DNA of 64,000 nucleotides. Source: CAYPGJ01 sp050174775 (GTDB lineage Bacteria > Planctomycetota > Phycisphaerae > Phycisphaerales > UBA1924). The notes beneath the pieces were generated by a model that saw only the letters and a program-made list of their open reading frames with translations, was not told where the DNA came from and made no database searches. Position 1 is the first letter of the stretch, and every line of letters starts with the position of its first letter. Of the stretch, positions 28,618 through 36,922 are shown one piece after another. The DNA lies in NCBI GenBank assembly GCA_050174775.1, contig JBFXJP010000004.1, forward strand, positions 248,001-312,000. The letters run 5' to 3'. The position numbers were made by a program, and so were the translations under genes.

Positions 28618-29243
28618 GCGAGCGTGGCGGGGCGAGCGAGGCCCCTGCGTTGTCGATCGTCGCTCTGGACGACGACGCGGACTTTCGCGAGCACATCCGG
28701 GACGTGCTCGAGCACGAGGGGCACGAGGTGCGGACGGCGGGGACGCCGGAGGAGTGCTACGGCATGTGCGCGGAGCGCTTGCCGGACGTGCTGCTGCTGG
28801 ACATGAAGATGGGTCGCGCGAGCGGGGAAGAGGTGCTGGAGGAGGTGCGCGAGCGCTGGCCCCGGCTCTGCGTGGTGGTGGTGACGGGGTATCCGTCGCT
28901 GGAGACGATGCGGCAGACGTTCAAGCAGGAGGTGTTTGATTACCTGTCGAAGCCGTTCAGCGTGGAGGAGTTGCGGGGGGTGCTGCAGAGCGCGGCGGAG
29001 CGGTTTGACCTGGGGGGCAGGCCGCAGGATCGGCTGCGAAGGGTGATCGGGAAGCGCGTGCGGGTGGCGCGGACGGAGCGGGGCTGGACGCTGAAGGAGT
29101 TGGGAGATGCGGCGGGCTTGAGCGTGAGCCAGTTGTCGAGCATTGAGCGGGGGGCGCACCTGCCGAGTTTGGAGTCGCTGGTGGGGATCGCGGGGGCGCT
29201 GGAGGAGAAGGCGAGTGAGTGGTTGGCGGAGGGGGGGTTTTAG
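28614..29243 (+). CDS. Response regulator with XRE-type HTH output domain
   Basis: A 209-residue regulator. Residues of about 12-125 are a receiver: acidic pocket LDDDAD, phospho-acceptor Asp in VLLLDMKMG, Thr in VVTGYPS and Lys in YLSKPF. Residues of about 145-205 are a Cro/CI-type helix-turn-helix (RVARTERGWTLKELGDAAGL, SVSQLSSIERG). Receivers are usually joined to winged-helix, LuxR or Fis domains, so this output is unusual. AGGAG lies 8 bases upstream of the ATG. The partner is the overlapping kinase gene. Confidence 0.9.
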   Translation: MSERGGASEAPALSIVALDDDADFREHIRDVLEHEGHEVRTAGTPEECYGMCAERLPDVLLLDMKMGRASGEEVLEEVRERWPRLCVVVVTGYPSLETMRQTFKQEVFDYLSKPFSVEELRGVLQSAAERFDLGGRPQDRLRRVIGKRVRVARTERGWTLKELGDAAGLSVSQLSSIERGAHLPSLESLVGIAGALEEKASEWLAEGGF

Positions 29244-29250
29244 GGGCTGC

Positions 29251-29787
29251 TCACTCTCTGGCAGATTGCACGATCAGATCGAGTTCGCGGAGTACGGCTT
29301 CGCGCGAGAGATTGGGCGTGCTGAGCGCTTCGGCGAGGGATGCGGACTTGTACACGTCCGCCGCGTCGCCAAGAAGCATGATGGTGAGCGGCTCGAATGA
29401 CGTGGTTTGTTGAATGAGCGTGCGGAGCAGTGGGGCAGAGTGGCTCGTCGGCCACAACGTCACGAAGTCTTTGAACTCGGTGTAGTACCTGTCCGGATTC
29501 TTACGGAAGGCTTGCAGCCACGCATTCAACAGACATTCGCGCGTCGCGAGATGGAGGGGCATGTCGAGCACGAGGTGGGTGGTTGTCGTCGTTATCATCC
29601 AGATCGCCCCGTCTGGCGGATCGAGCGACAGACAGAACAGGACTTGTGCCGCGATGCGCTCCGCTGATTCCTCACGGGAATCCCCGATACCGAGGGACTC
29701 CGTGAACACACCGTCCACATCGCTTGGGTTCGGCCCGAATGCCAGTTCGCGCAGGAGTCGCTGTTCGTCGTCGGACAACTGGTACAC
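29251..29787 (-). CDS. Hypothetical protein
   Basis: A 178-residue soluble protein, no signal peptide or membrane helix. It is leucine-rich and mostly helical, with WMITTTTTHLVLDMPLHLA in the middle. No family is recognised. The start is GTG with AAGGA 7 bases upstream. Base composition is lower in GC and lacks the strong strand bias of the genes on either side, so the gene may be a recent arrival. It is convergent with the response regulator (7 bases between stops). Confidence 0.6.
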   Translation of the reverse strand: MYQLSDDEQRLLRELAFGPNPSDVDGVFTESLGIGDSREESAERIAAQVLFCLSLDPPDGAIWMITTTTTHLVLDMPLHLATRECLLNAWLQAFRKNPDRYYTEFKDFVTLWPTSHSAPLLRTLIQQTTSFEPLTIMLLGDAADVYKSASLAEALSTPNLSREAVLRELDLIVQSARE

Positions 29788-29900
29788 GCGTAGATCCTTG
29801 GGTATTGCGAGGCGGTGAGGATTCAGGGTAGCGGCGGCAGGTCGCGGTACGGAATCGTGTCGCCCCTCCGGGGCTCAAGACTTTTTGGGGGGCGCGGTAA

Positions 29901-29920
29901 CCCCGGGCTGACGCCCGGGG
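29901..29920. repeat. GC-rich palindrome CCCCGGGC...GCCCGGGG
   Basis: A perfect 8-pair stem with a four-base TGAC loop, in the context GGTAAC-hairpin-CTAC. It is unrelated to the two other palindrome families in the window. It lies in the gene-free stretch 29788-30164, which is filled by three palindromes and holds no convincing coding sequence. Confidence 0.65.
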
Positions 29921-29996
29921 CTACTTTCTCGCGCCGCTCCGCGGCTTGGCTGCATAGTCGAGTGAGTTTTGGGCGTCCCGCGCAGGGAAGGCAACG

Positions 29997-30086
29997 CACC
30001 GATTTGCAGGGCAAATCGGTGGCACGGTCGAGGAGGCGGGTGGCGCGCAGGGAGTGCAGCGCACCGATTTGCGTTGCAAATCGGTG
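29997..30086. repeat. Palindromic repeat, CACCGA...TCGGTG family, copies 2 and 3
   Basis: Two perfect 11-pair stems, CACCGATTTGC/GCAAATCGGTG, at 29997-30021 (loop AGG) and 30062-30086 (loop GTT). Both are followed by GCACGG and a similar GAGGAGGCG-GTGGCG-GCAGGG flank, so they are tandem units of 65 bp. The third member of the family is at 20124. Confidence 0.85.
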
Positions 30087-30164
30087 GCACGGCGGAGGAG
30101 GCGAGTGGCGTGCAGGGGGCACGAGGAACGCGGTGGATGGCGGGCAAGAGGGGCGATCAAAAAC

Positions 30165-30521
30165 TTAGAAGCTCGACGGTTCCGATCCCGACCGGCGCAT
30201 CAACATCAGTATCAGGCCCAGTAGCAGGAGCGCGGAGGACGCAGCGGCGATGACAATGAGCGCGATCCACGCTGATCTTGACAGCGGCGTTCCACGACGC
30301 GACGCTCGCGCGAGCAGGATGTCTGCCCCGGCAAGAAGCGAGCCCAGAAGCACCGACAAAATCGCGCCGGTCAAGCATAGGGATCGCAGCTCCGGTGCGA
30401 TGCCGGGATCATCGAGTGCGTACCCCCAGGCGCAGAATGCCGTCACGAGAACGAACCCCGCGTAGCACCATCGCACGCGGCGTAGCTCGTGGTGAGCGTC
30501 CAAATCGGGCTCGCTTTGCAT
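30165..30521 (-). CDS. Small integral membrane protein
   Basis: A 118-residue protein with about four hydrophobic segments: WCYAGFVLVTAFCAWGYAL, LRSLCLTGAILSVLLGSLLAG, and WIALIVIAAASSALLLLGLILM split by a short loop. No family recognised. The ATG at 30521 was chosen over a TTG or other start upstream because the preceding residues look like chance sequence; there is no clear ribosome-binding site. Like the hypothetical gene at 29.3-29.8 kb it lacks the local strand bias. Confidence 0.5.
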   Translation of the reverse strand: MQSEPDLDAHHELRRVRWCYAGFVLVTAFCAWGYALDDPGIAPELRSLCLTGAILSVLLGSLLAGADILLARASRRGTPLSRSAWIALIVIAAASSALLLLGLILMLMRRSGSEPSSF

Positions 30522-30669
30522 TTGTCGGGTCCGGTTGGTTCGAGAGTTTGGCTTTCGCGGGGAGCGTAACAATCTGCATTGCCCACCATCGGCTGACGTT
30601 GAGCCACCTTTCCCAAGATTCCCCGCGCTGCGCTCGCACCCGGGGGGGGCGAGCTTGCGGAGGGAGGGG

Positions 30670-31395
30670 TTACTCGTCCGCGCTCGGCGCGGCTGGTGGT
30701 TCGAGGAGGTGTTGGGGGAGGAGTGGAGTGGGGAGTTTGTCGAGGGGGAGGGCGTTGGTGATGGAGAATTGGCCGATAGCGGTGCGGCGGAGCGCGGCGA
30801 GGTGGCCGCCGGTGTGGAGGGCGCGGCCGAGGTCGCGGGCGAGGGAGCGGATGTAGACGCCTTTGCCGGAGTGGACGTCGAGGGTGAGGAGGGGGAAGGC
30901 GTAGTTGAAGATGGTGATGGAGTGGATGATGACTGGGCGCGGGGGGAGCGTGGGTGCGGCGCCTTGGCGTGCGAGTCGGTAGGCGCGCTGGCCTTGGACG
31001 TGGACGGCGCTGAAGGCGGGTGGCGCCTGGAGGATGTCGCCGGTGAGCGCGTCGCAGGCGGCGCGGACTTGGTCTAAGGAAGGTGGCGTGGAGATGGGGA
31101 CGGGTTCGGGGGCGCCTTCGCGGTCGTCGGTGGAGGTGAAGGAGGAGAGGTCAACGTCGGCGGTGTAGTGCTTGTCGAGGATGGTGAGGTGGGGGAGCGC
31201 GCGGGTGGCGCTGCCGAGGGCGAGGAGGAGGAGGCCGGAGGCGAGAGGGTCGAGCGTGCCGGCGTGACCGACCTTGGCGCCTTGGGTGTGGCGTCGGACG
31301 CGGGCGCAGACGTAGGCGGAGGAGGGGCCGAGGGGCTTGTCGATGAGGAGGAGGCCGTTGAGGTCCGGGCGTTGGTTGCGGGGTCGTCGTGGCAC
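30670..31395 (-). CDS. truB: tRNA pseudouridine-55 synthase
   Basis: Makes pseudouridine 55 in the T-loop of tRNAs. The 241-residue protein has GLLLIDKPLGPSSAYV, the catalytic-Asp motif GHAGTLDPLASG, SAVHVQGQRAYRLAR and GVYIRSLARDLG. It lacks the C-terminal PUA extension of longer TruBs. The start is GTG without a visible ribosome-binding site. It is divergent from the tRNA-Ser gene. It is the last gene with extreme G-rich + strand bias before the accessory region. Confidence 0.94.
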   Translation of the reverse strand: MPRRPRNQRPDLNGLLLIDKPLGPSSAYVCARVRRHTQGAKVGHAGTLDPLASGLLLLALGSATRALPHLTILDKHYTADVDLSSFTSTDDREGAPEPVPISTPPSLDQVRAACDALTGDILQAPPAFSAVHVQGQRAYRLARQGAAPTLPPRPVIIHSITIFNYAFPLLTLDVHSGKGVYIRSLARDLGRALHTGGHLAALRRTAIGQFSITNALPLDKLPTPLLPQHLLEPPAAPSADE

Positions 31396-31466
31396 GGGGG
31401 GAGAGGATAGGAATCGGGGGCGATGACGCGTTTGGGAAGCGTCGATACACTGTGCGGCCCTGCTCC

Positions 31467-31553
31467 GGAGAGGTGTCCGAGAGGCTGAAGGAGCAGCACT
31501 GGAAATGCTGTATACGGGTAACCGTATCGGGGGTTCGAATCCCCCCCTCTCCG
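31467..31553 (+). tRNA. tRNA-Ser (anticodon GGA)
   Basis: An 87-base class II tRNA. The acceptor stem is GGAGAGG/CCTCTCC with discriminator G; the anticodon stem CAGCA/TGCTG encloses CTGGAAA, giving anticodon GGA. A long variable arm (TACGGGTAACCGTA) is diagnostic of serine tRNA, and the T-arm is GGGGG-TTCGAAT-CCCCC. CCA is not encoded. Its 3' end, from the T-loop on, is repeated at 39347, 48932 and, more weakly, 57333. Confidence 0.97.
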
Positions 31554-31567
31554 CTTGAATCGAGAAG
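31535..31567 (+). repeat. tRNA-Ser 3'-end repeat, reference copy (attachment-site-like)
   Basis: The 33 bases from the T-loop through the discriminator and 14 bases beyond (TCGAATCC... to GAGAAG). This is the segment that recurs at the boundaries of the accessory modules. 3' ends of tRNA genes are the classic targets of tyrosine recombinases, with the T-loop half and acceptor strand forming the core. Confidence 0.8.
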
Positions 31568-31598
31568 GCCGCGTTCCTGAGGAAGGGACGCGGCTTTT
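31568..31598 (+). terminator. Terminator of tRNA-Ser
   Basis: GCCGCGT (31568-31574) pairs with ACGCGGC (31588-31594), with inner pairing TTCC/GGAA, followed by TTTT. It lies 14 bases after the mature tRNA end. Its sequence is partly conserved in repeat copies 3 and 4. Confidence 0.85.
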
Positions 31599-31670
31599 CG
31601 TTGGTCCGGCTTCGTCTTTCCTCCCTCTCAGGCAGCGCTGCAACGGGGGCTGTCGACGGGTGGTCTGCCG

Positions 31671-32162
31671 TCAGCGATTGAGTTCGAAGCTGCCCGTGCT
31701 GGTCTCACCCTTGTCGTGTTCGATCTCGACCCAGAGCTTTGCGCCGGCGGGGATGGGATTGGGAACCTCGGCGTGTGTGTGCCAGCGGTCGGGCTCCGCC
31801 GGGTTCTCGATTGCGGCCTTTGCCTTTACGGAGCCCTTGGCGTCGTGCGTGCCGATCCAGAAGCGGACTGCCGTGACCTTCGCCGCGGCGCCTGCGGTCG
31901 GGGTGATCGTGAGATCGATCGGGACATCTTTGCCGGCGATGATGTCGCCCTGGTCGCGGGTGGCGTGGACGTTGAAGGGGCCGACGGTTGATGTGCCGAG
32001 TTGGATGACCGCGCCGCTGTGTCCTGGAGCGGCGGCGGGTTGCTCGGCGGCGGGAGCGGTGTTCGCGGGAGTTGAAGCGGACGGCTGTTTTTCGCAGGCC
32101 GTGAGCGCGAGGAGGGACAGACCGATGGCGGCGCATGGAATGAGGGCGTGATTCGACTTCAT
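31671..32162 (-). CDS. Lipoprotein of the metal-efflux operon
   Basis: A 163-residue protein with lipoprotein signal (lipobox LTAC, Cys near residue 23), an Ala/Pro-rich linker and a beta-rich domain with FWIGTHDAKGSVKAKA and DRWHTHAEVPNPIPAGAKLW. The GTHDAKGS and HTHAEVP motifs have histidines that could bind metal. GGAG lies 9 bases upstream of the ATG. It is the last gene of the efflux operon, 35 bases after the pump gene. A periplasmic metal-binding or accessory role is inferred only from context. Confidence 0.65.
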   Translation of the reverse strand: MKSNHALIPCAAIGLSLLALTACEKQPSASTPANTAPAAEQPAAAPGHSGAVIQLGTSTVGPFNVHATRDQGDIIAGKDVPIDLTITPTAGAAAKVTAVRFWIGTHDAKGSVKAKAAIENPAEPDRWHTHAEVPNPIPAGAKLWVEIEHDKGETSTGSFELNR

Positions 32163-32197
32163 GGACAGGTCTCCGTGCAGGGATGAAGTGAGTGGGA

Positions 32198-35100
32198 TCA
32201 TGATGAACCGGGACGAGAGCGGGGCGCGCGCCACGCTCGGAGGAAGCCATTGGTTCGGGAAGCGAGCGAGGCGATTGTCGGCATGGCATGTCGGGCGTGA
32301 ACGAGGGAGTAACCCACGGGCACGACGATGAGGTTGAGGAAGGTGGAGGTGAGGAGGCCGCCCAGCACAACCACGGCGAGAGGCGCGAGAAGCTCGCTGC
32401 CGGGCTCTCCCGCGGCGAGCGCGAGGGGCAGCAGGCCGAGGGCGGCGCAGAGCGCGGTCATGAGGATGGGGACGAGTCTCTCCATCGAGCCCTGGATGAT
32501 GGCGTCGGGCAGTGGCTTGTGTTCGACTTCGATGATGTGTCGGTAGTGGTTGACGAGGAGGATGCCGTTGCGGACGGCGATGCCGAAGAGGGTGATGAAG
32601 CCGACGAGGCTTGCGATGGAGAGGACGGGGGCCTGGTAGGGGGAGGAGGCAAGGCCGAGGAGAGCGAGCGTGTTGTGCGCGAGGCCCGAGATGCCGCCGC
32701 GTCCGACGTGAAGGACAGAGTCTGTGATGAAAATGGCGATGACGCCGCCGATGACGGCGAGCGGGAGGTTGACCATGACGAGCGCGGCGACCTTGAGCGA
32801 GCCGGTGGAGAGCTGGAGCAGCATGAGCATGACGAGGGCGATGCCGGCGCTGGCGATGAGGAGCGTTCGAGAGGCGGATTGCTGCGCTTCGAACTGGCCG
32901 CCGAATTCGACGATGTAGCCGCTGCGTTGCACTATGGGCTCGACCCGTGCGCGGACCTGCTCGACGAGATCGCCGAGGTTGTAGCCGTCGGCGACGTTGC
33001 AGGAGATAACGGCCTTGCGCTGCGCGTTCTCGCGGGCGATGATGTTGCTGGTCTTTTCGGGGCCGATGCTCGCGACCTCGGAGAGGCGAACGAGCGCGCC
33101 GTCGCGGCCGCGCAGGATCAGGTCGCTGATCTGGTCGATGCGTTGCCGCTCCTGAGCGGCGAGACGGACGACGATGTCGTACCTGCGCACGCCCTGGTTC
33201 ACCTCGGCGACGACATCGCCGTAGATGGCGGTCTGGACCTGTTCTGCCGCGTCGGCGGGCGTGAGGCCTGCTGCGGCGAGATCGGCATGACGGTATCGGA
33301 TGGGGAGGGAGGTGATGAGGATTTCGCGGTTGGCGGCGACGTCGCGGGCGGCGGGGATGGACTTGAGCTGGGCCTGGATCTGCGCAGCGAGTGCGCGGAG
33401 GGTGGGAAGATCGTCGCCGTAGACGTTGATGGCGATGGCGGCGGGCGTGCCGGAGAGGATGTGGGATAAGCGGTGTTCGATGGGTTGGCCGATCTGAACG
33501 GTCACGCCGGGGACGCTCGCGGTGACGGCGGCGATGGCCTGTCGCACGTGTGCCTTCGCGACGCCCGGCGTGAGTGTGACGTCGAGTTCGCTGTTGGAGA
33601 CAGGCTCGGCGTGCTCATCGCGTTCGGCGCGGCCGGTGCGTCTTGTCACGGTGCTGACGCCGTCGATGGTGAGGAGCCGCTTCTCGATCGCCATTGCGGA
33701 GCGGTTGCTTTCGGCGAGGGATGTGCCGGGCGGGGAAGAGACAAAGACGGTGAAGGAGCCCTCGTTGAATTCCGGGAGGAAGGAGGCGCCGAACGTGCTG
33801 CCGAGCAACGCGGCGAGCGCTGTCGCGATCACGGCGCCGCTGATGACGACGGCGCGTCGTCGGAGCGACCATCGGAGGGCGGGCTCATAGCGGCGCTTGA
33901 GCCAGCGCACGAGCCAACCATCGGCATGGCTGTGAGACGCACGATCGCTGTCGTCTTGGGCGGCGTGGCGCAAGGCGTGAGAGCGCGCTCGGAGGAGGAG
34001 TTTGCACATCGCGGGCGTCACGGTGAGCGCGACGACGAGAGAGGCGAGGATGGAAACGATGTAGGTCGTGCCGAGCGGGGCGAAGAAGCGGCCTTCGATC
34101 CCTTCGAGGAAGAGCAGCGGGATGAAGACGATTGCGATGATCAGGGTGGCGAAGACCATCGCCGGGCGGATTTCGTTGCTCGCGTCGAAGACAACCTCGG
34201 TGTTCGAGCGCCTTTCCGCGACGGGCATCGTCGCGTTTTCCTTGAGGCGTCGGAACACGTTCTCGACGTCGATGATGGCGTCATCGACGAGGACGCCGAC
34301 GGCAACGGCGAGGCCGCCGAGCGTCATGACGTTGAGCGTCTGCCCCAGCCAGTTCATGACGAGGAGTGCGACGGCCAGAGAGAGCGGCAGGGCGATGAGC
34401 GTGATGATGGTGGTGCGCACGTTCAGAAGAAACATGATCAGGATGACGGCGACGATGATGGTGGCGTCGCGGAGCACGTGCATGACGTTGGTGACGGATC
34501 GCTGGATGAAGTGGCTTTGTCGGAAGACGTCGCGGTTGATGGCGATGCCCTGGGGAAGGCCGGTCTCGATCTGATCGAGTGTGCGATCGATGGCTCGGGT
34601 GAGCAGGAGTGTGTTCGTGCCAGGGGATTTCTGGACGGTGAGCACGACGGCTGGGCGTCCCTGGTTGGCTGCCGTGCCACGCTTTGGCGCGGGGCCGAGG
34701 ACGACCTCGGCGACGTCGGACAGAGTGATGGGCGAGCCGTCGTGCATTGCGACGATGGTTGCGGCGATATCGTCGACGCTTCTGACGCGCGCGGCCTGCC
34801 GGATCGGGAGTTCCTGCCGATCAACATCGGCGAGATAGCCGGCGCTGGCGGCGCTGTGGGCCGCGCGAGCGGCTTCGGCGACATCGTGGATGGTGAGGCC
34901 GTAGAGCGCGAGGCGGTCCTGGTTGACGTTGACCTGGTATTCCGGGAGTTCGCCGCCGATGGCGGAGACCTGGGCGACGCCGGGGACCGCGAGGAGCTTG
35001 TTGCGCAGGTCGAATTCGGCGTAGGCACGGAGGTCGAGATCGCTGACGGAGCCGTCCGGGCTGGAGACGGCGAGCAGCATGATCTCGCCGGTGATGCTCG

Positions 35101-35497
35101 TGATGGGCGTGATTTCGGCGTGGGCGTTCCGAGGTAGCGAGTCTCTCACGCCGGCGAGTCGCTCGGCGGCGAGTTGTCGTGCGCGATAGATGTTGGTTCC
35201 CCAGTCGAACTCGACCCATACGAGCGAGAGGGAGATCGCTGAAGCGCTGCGAACGCGTCGCACGCCGGGCAGCCCGTTGACGGCCGCCTCGATCGGGAAG
35301 GTGACGTACTGCTCTACCTCGTCGGCTGCGAGACCGCCCGCTTCGGTCAGGATCGTGACGGTTGGCGCGTTGAGCTCCGGGAAGACGTCGACCGGCATGC
35401 GCGGGAGGCGGAAGAGGGCGTAGGCGAGGAGGGCTCCCGCGATGAGCAGGATGAGTGTTGACTGCTTGAGTGAGAAGGCGATGAGATGCTTCAGCAT
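32198..35497 (-). CDS. Heavy-metal efflux RND pump (CzcA/CusA family)
   Basis: Proton-driven inner-membrane pump that exports metal cations from the periplasm or cytoplasm through an outer-membrane channel. The 1099-residue protein has 12 predicted helices and two large periplasmic loops. Family motifs are MPVDVFPELNAPTVTILTEA near the N-terminus, the charged helix-4 segment GVLVDDAIIDVENVFRRL and IVEFGGQFEAQQSA. The charged DDAIID segment fits the CzcA/CusA class; whether the ion is Cu/Ag or Co/Zn/Cd cannot be decided. The adaptor gene ends 9 bases before it. Confidence 0.9.
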   Translation of the reverse strand: MLKHLIAFSLKQSTLILLIAGALLAYALFRLPRMPVDVFPELNAPTVTILTEAGGLAADEVEQYVTFPIEAAVNGLPGVRRVRSASAISLSLVWVEFDWGTNIYRARQLAAERLAGVRDSLPRNAHAEITPITSITGEIMLLAVSSPDGSVSDLDLRAYAEFDLRNKLLAVPGVAQVSAIGGELPEYQVNVNQDRLALYGLTIHDVAEAARAAHSAASAGYLADVDRQELPIRQAARVRSVDDIAATIVAMHDGSPITLSDVAEVVLGPAPKRGTAANQGRPAVVLTVQKSPGTNTLLLTRAIDRTLDQIETGLPQGIAINRDVFRQSHFIQRSVTNVMHVLRDATIIVAVILIMFLLNVRTTIITLIALPLSLAVALLVMNWLGQTLNVMTLGGLAVAVGVLVDDAIIDVENVFRRLKENATMPVAERRSNTEVVFDASNEIRPAMVFATLIIAIVFIPLLFLEGIEGRFFAPLGTTYIVSILASLVVALTVTPAMCKLLLRARSHALRHAAQDDSDRASHSHADGWLVRWLKRRYEPALRWSLRRRAVVISGAVIATALAALLGSTFGASFLPEFNEGSFTVFVSSPPGTSLAESNRSAMAIEKRLLTIDGVSTVTRRTGRAERDEHAEPVSNSELDVTLTPGVAKAHVRQAIAAVTASVPGVTVQIGQPIEHRLSHILSGTPAAIAINVYGDDLPTLRALAAQIQAQLKSIPAARDVAANREILITSLPIRYRHADLAAAGLTPADAAEQVQTAIYGDVVAEVNQGVRRYDIVVRLAAQERQRIDQISDLILRGRDGALVRLSEVASIGPEKTSNIIARENAQRKAVISCNVADGYNLGDLVEQVRARVEPIVQRSGYIVEFGGQFEAQQSASRTLLIASAGIALVMLMLLQLSTGSLKVAALVMVNLPLAVIGGVIAIFITDSVLHVGRGGISGLAHNTLALLGLASSPYQAPVLSIASLVGFITLFGIAVRNGILLVNHYRHIIEVEHKPLPDAIIQGSMERLVPILMTALCAALGLLPLALAAGEPGSELLAPLAVVVLGGLLTSTFLNLIVVPVGYSLVHARHAMPTIASLASRTNGFLRAWRAPRSRPGSS

Positions 35498-35506
35498 GGC
35501 GGCTCC

Positions 35507-36922
35507 TTAGTTGTCGCCTTCGTGGAAGGTTCCGTCCGGATGGAAGTGGCCGCCCTTGGTCATCGAGCCGCTCGTGGCGACCATGAGTTGATAGACGCCG
35601 TCGAGGACGATCTCGTTGCCCTCGGCGACGCCGCTTTTGATGACGACCCATCGACCGTCGTTGGCGCCGAGGTCCGCGTCCATGCGGATCGCCTTGTCCG
35701 GGTCCGCGGGGTCGCGTCGGAAGATGATGCTCTGCACGCCGTCCTGCACGACGCACGCGAGGGGGATGGCGAGATCGGGGTTGGTATGTCCGGCGACGAC
35801 GATTTCGAGGAAGGCGGACACCCCGGGCTTGACCCACGTCGGGAGAGGCTCCGCGCCACGCGGGTTCATGACGACTTCGATGGTGCGGTGGTCGGGATCG
35901 GCCGTGGGCGCGAGGGTGACGGAGCCCATGACGGGGGCGACGGCGCGGAGTGAAGCGCCATCGGGCGCGACAACGGCGGCGGGCAGTCCGTCGTTGAGTC
36001 GTCCGAGGTCGCTCTGCAAGGCGCGCGCACGAAAGAGCACTTCGTCGGGTTTGACTGTGGTGATAATCGGCGCGGTCTGCTCCACGAAGGCGCCGTTCAG
36101 CGCGCTGAGGGAAGTTACGACACCTGCAGAGGCGGCGACGATCTCGATCGCACCGATGGTCTGCCAGCGTGGCGCTTCGCCGTCACGCCCGGAAAGATCC
36201 GTGACTTCCTCGCCGGTGAGGGATGCGGCAGATCGGAGGAGGATGGCGAGGCGGGATCTGGCGGCGTCAAGTTGGGCATGGACCTCGTGTTCACGCGCGT
36301 GGAGTTCGGCCTCCTTCTCAAGTGTTTCTGCGAACTGGGCGCGCACGGTGGCGAGCGCTGCCCTGGCCTGAGAGACTTCCTCTCCGCGCGCGCCTCCCGC
36401 CGCCTTTAGTTCATCCAGAGTTGCGACGCGCTGCGACCAGAGTTCGACAGCGGCCTGGATCTCGGTGTGATGTCGCTCGTGCGCCTCCATAAGCGGACCG
36501 ATGCTGTCGACCCCGGCCTGCGCGAGCGTCAGCGCGGCCTGCGCGTCGGTGATTTCGCGCTGGAGTTCGCGCCACTGGGGAGCATCGAGGCGATAGAGCG
36601 GTGTTCCGGCCTCGACTCGTTCGTACTGTTGGACGAGGAGTTCGATGCGGCCTGCGGCGGGGGCGCGGTATTGCCGCGTCGCTGTGGGGAGCAGTTCGAA
36701 TCGTCCCGGGACTCGCAGCGTTCGCGCGACGGGGCGGCTTTCGACTTTCGCGAAGGTGATGCCGAGGTTCTGACGGACGGAGGCGTTGAGGTCGACGCGA
36801 TTCGTGGGCGCCGGGGATGCTGGGGCCGTGGCGTTCGCGGCGGGTTGCGCGGCTCGATCGCCACAGCCGGCAAGGATGAGGAGGAGCACGAGCGTGGGTA
36901 ACTGCAGGATTGCTCGGTTCAT
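35507..36922 (-). CDS. RND efflux membrane-fusion protein, lipoprotein type (CusB/CzcB-like)
   Basis: Periplasmic adaptor linking pump and channel. The 471-residue protein has a lipoprotein signal (LLLILAGCG), a lipoyl/barrel-sandwich segment (RYRAPAAGRIELLVQQ), a long alpha-helical hairpin (about residues 120-230), a second barrel half (EIVAASAGVVTSL) and a C-terminal membrane-proximal domain. The C-terminal HFHPDGTFHEGDN is His-rich and could bind metal. Its start overlaps the stop of the channel gene by four bases. Confidence 0.88.
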   Translation of the reverse strand: MNRAILQLPTLVLLLILAGCGDRAAQPAANATAPASPAPTNRVDLNASVRQNLGITFAKVESRPVARTLRVPGRFELLPTATRQYRAPAAGRIELLVQQYERVEAGTPLYRLDAPQWRELQREITDAQAALTLAQAGVDSIGPLMEAHERHHTEIQAAVELWSQRVATLDELKAAGGARGEEVSQARAALATVRAQFAETLEKEAELHAREHEVHAQLDAARSRLAILLRSAASLTGEEVTDLSGRDGEAPRWQTIGAIEIVAASAGVVTSLSALNGAFVEQTAPIITTVKPDEVLFRARALQSDLGRLNDGLPAAVVAPDGASLRAVAPVMGSVTLAPTADPDHRTIEVVMNPRGAEPLPTWVKPGVSAFLEIVVAGHTNPDLAIPLACVVQDGVQSIIFRRDPADPDKAIRMDADLGANDGRWVVIKSGVAEGNEIVLDGVYQLMVATSGSMTKGGHFHPDGTFHEGDN

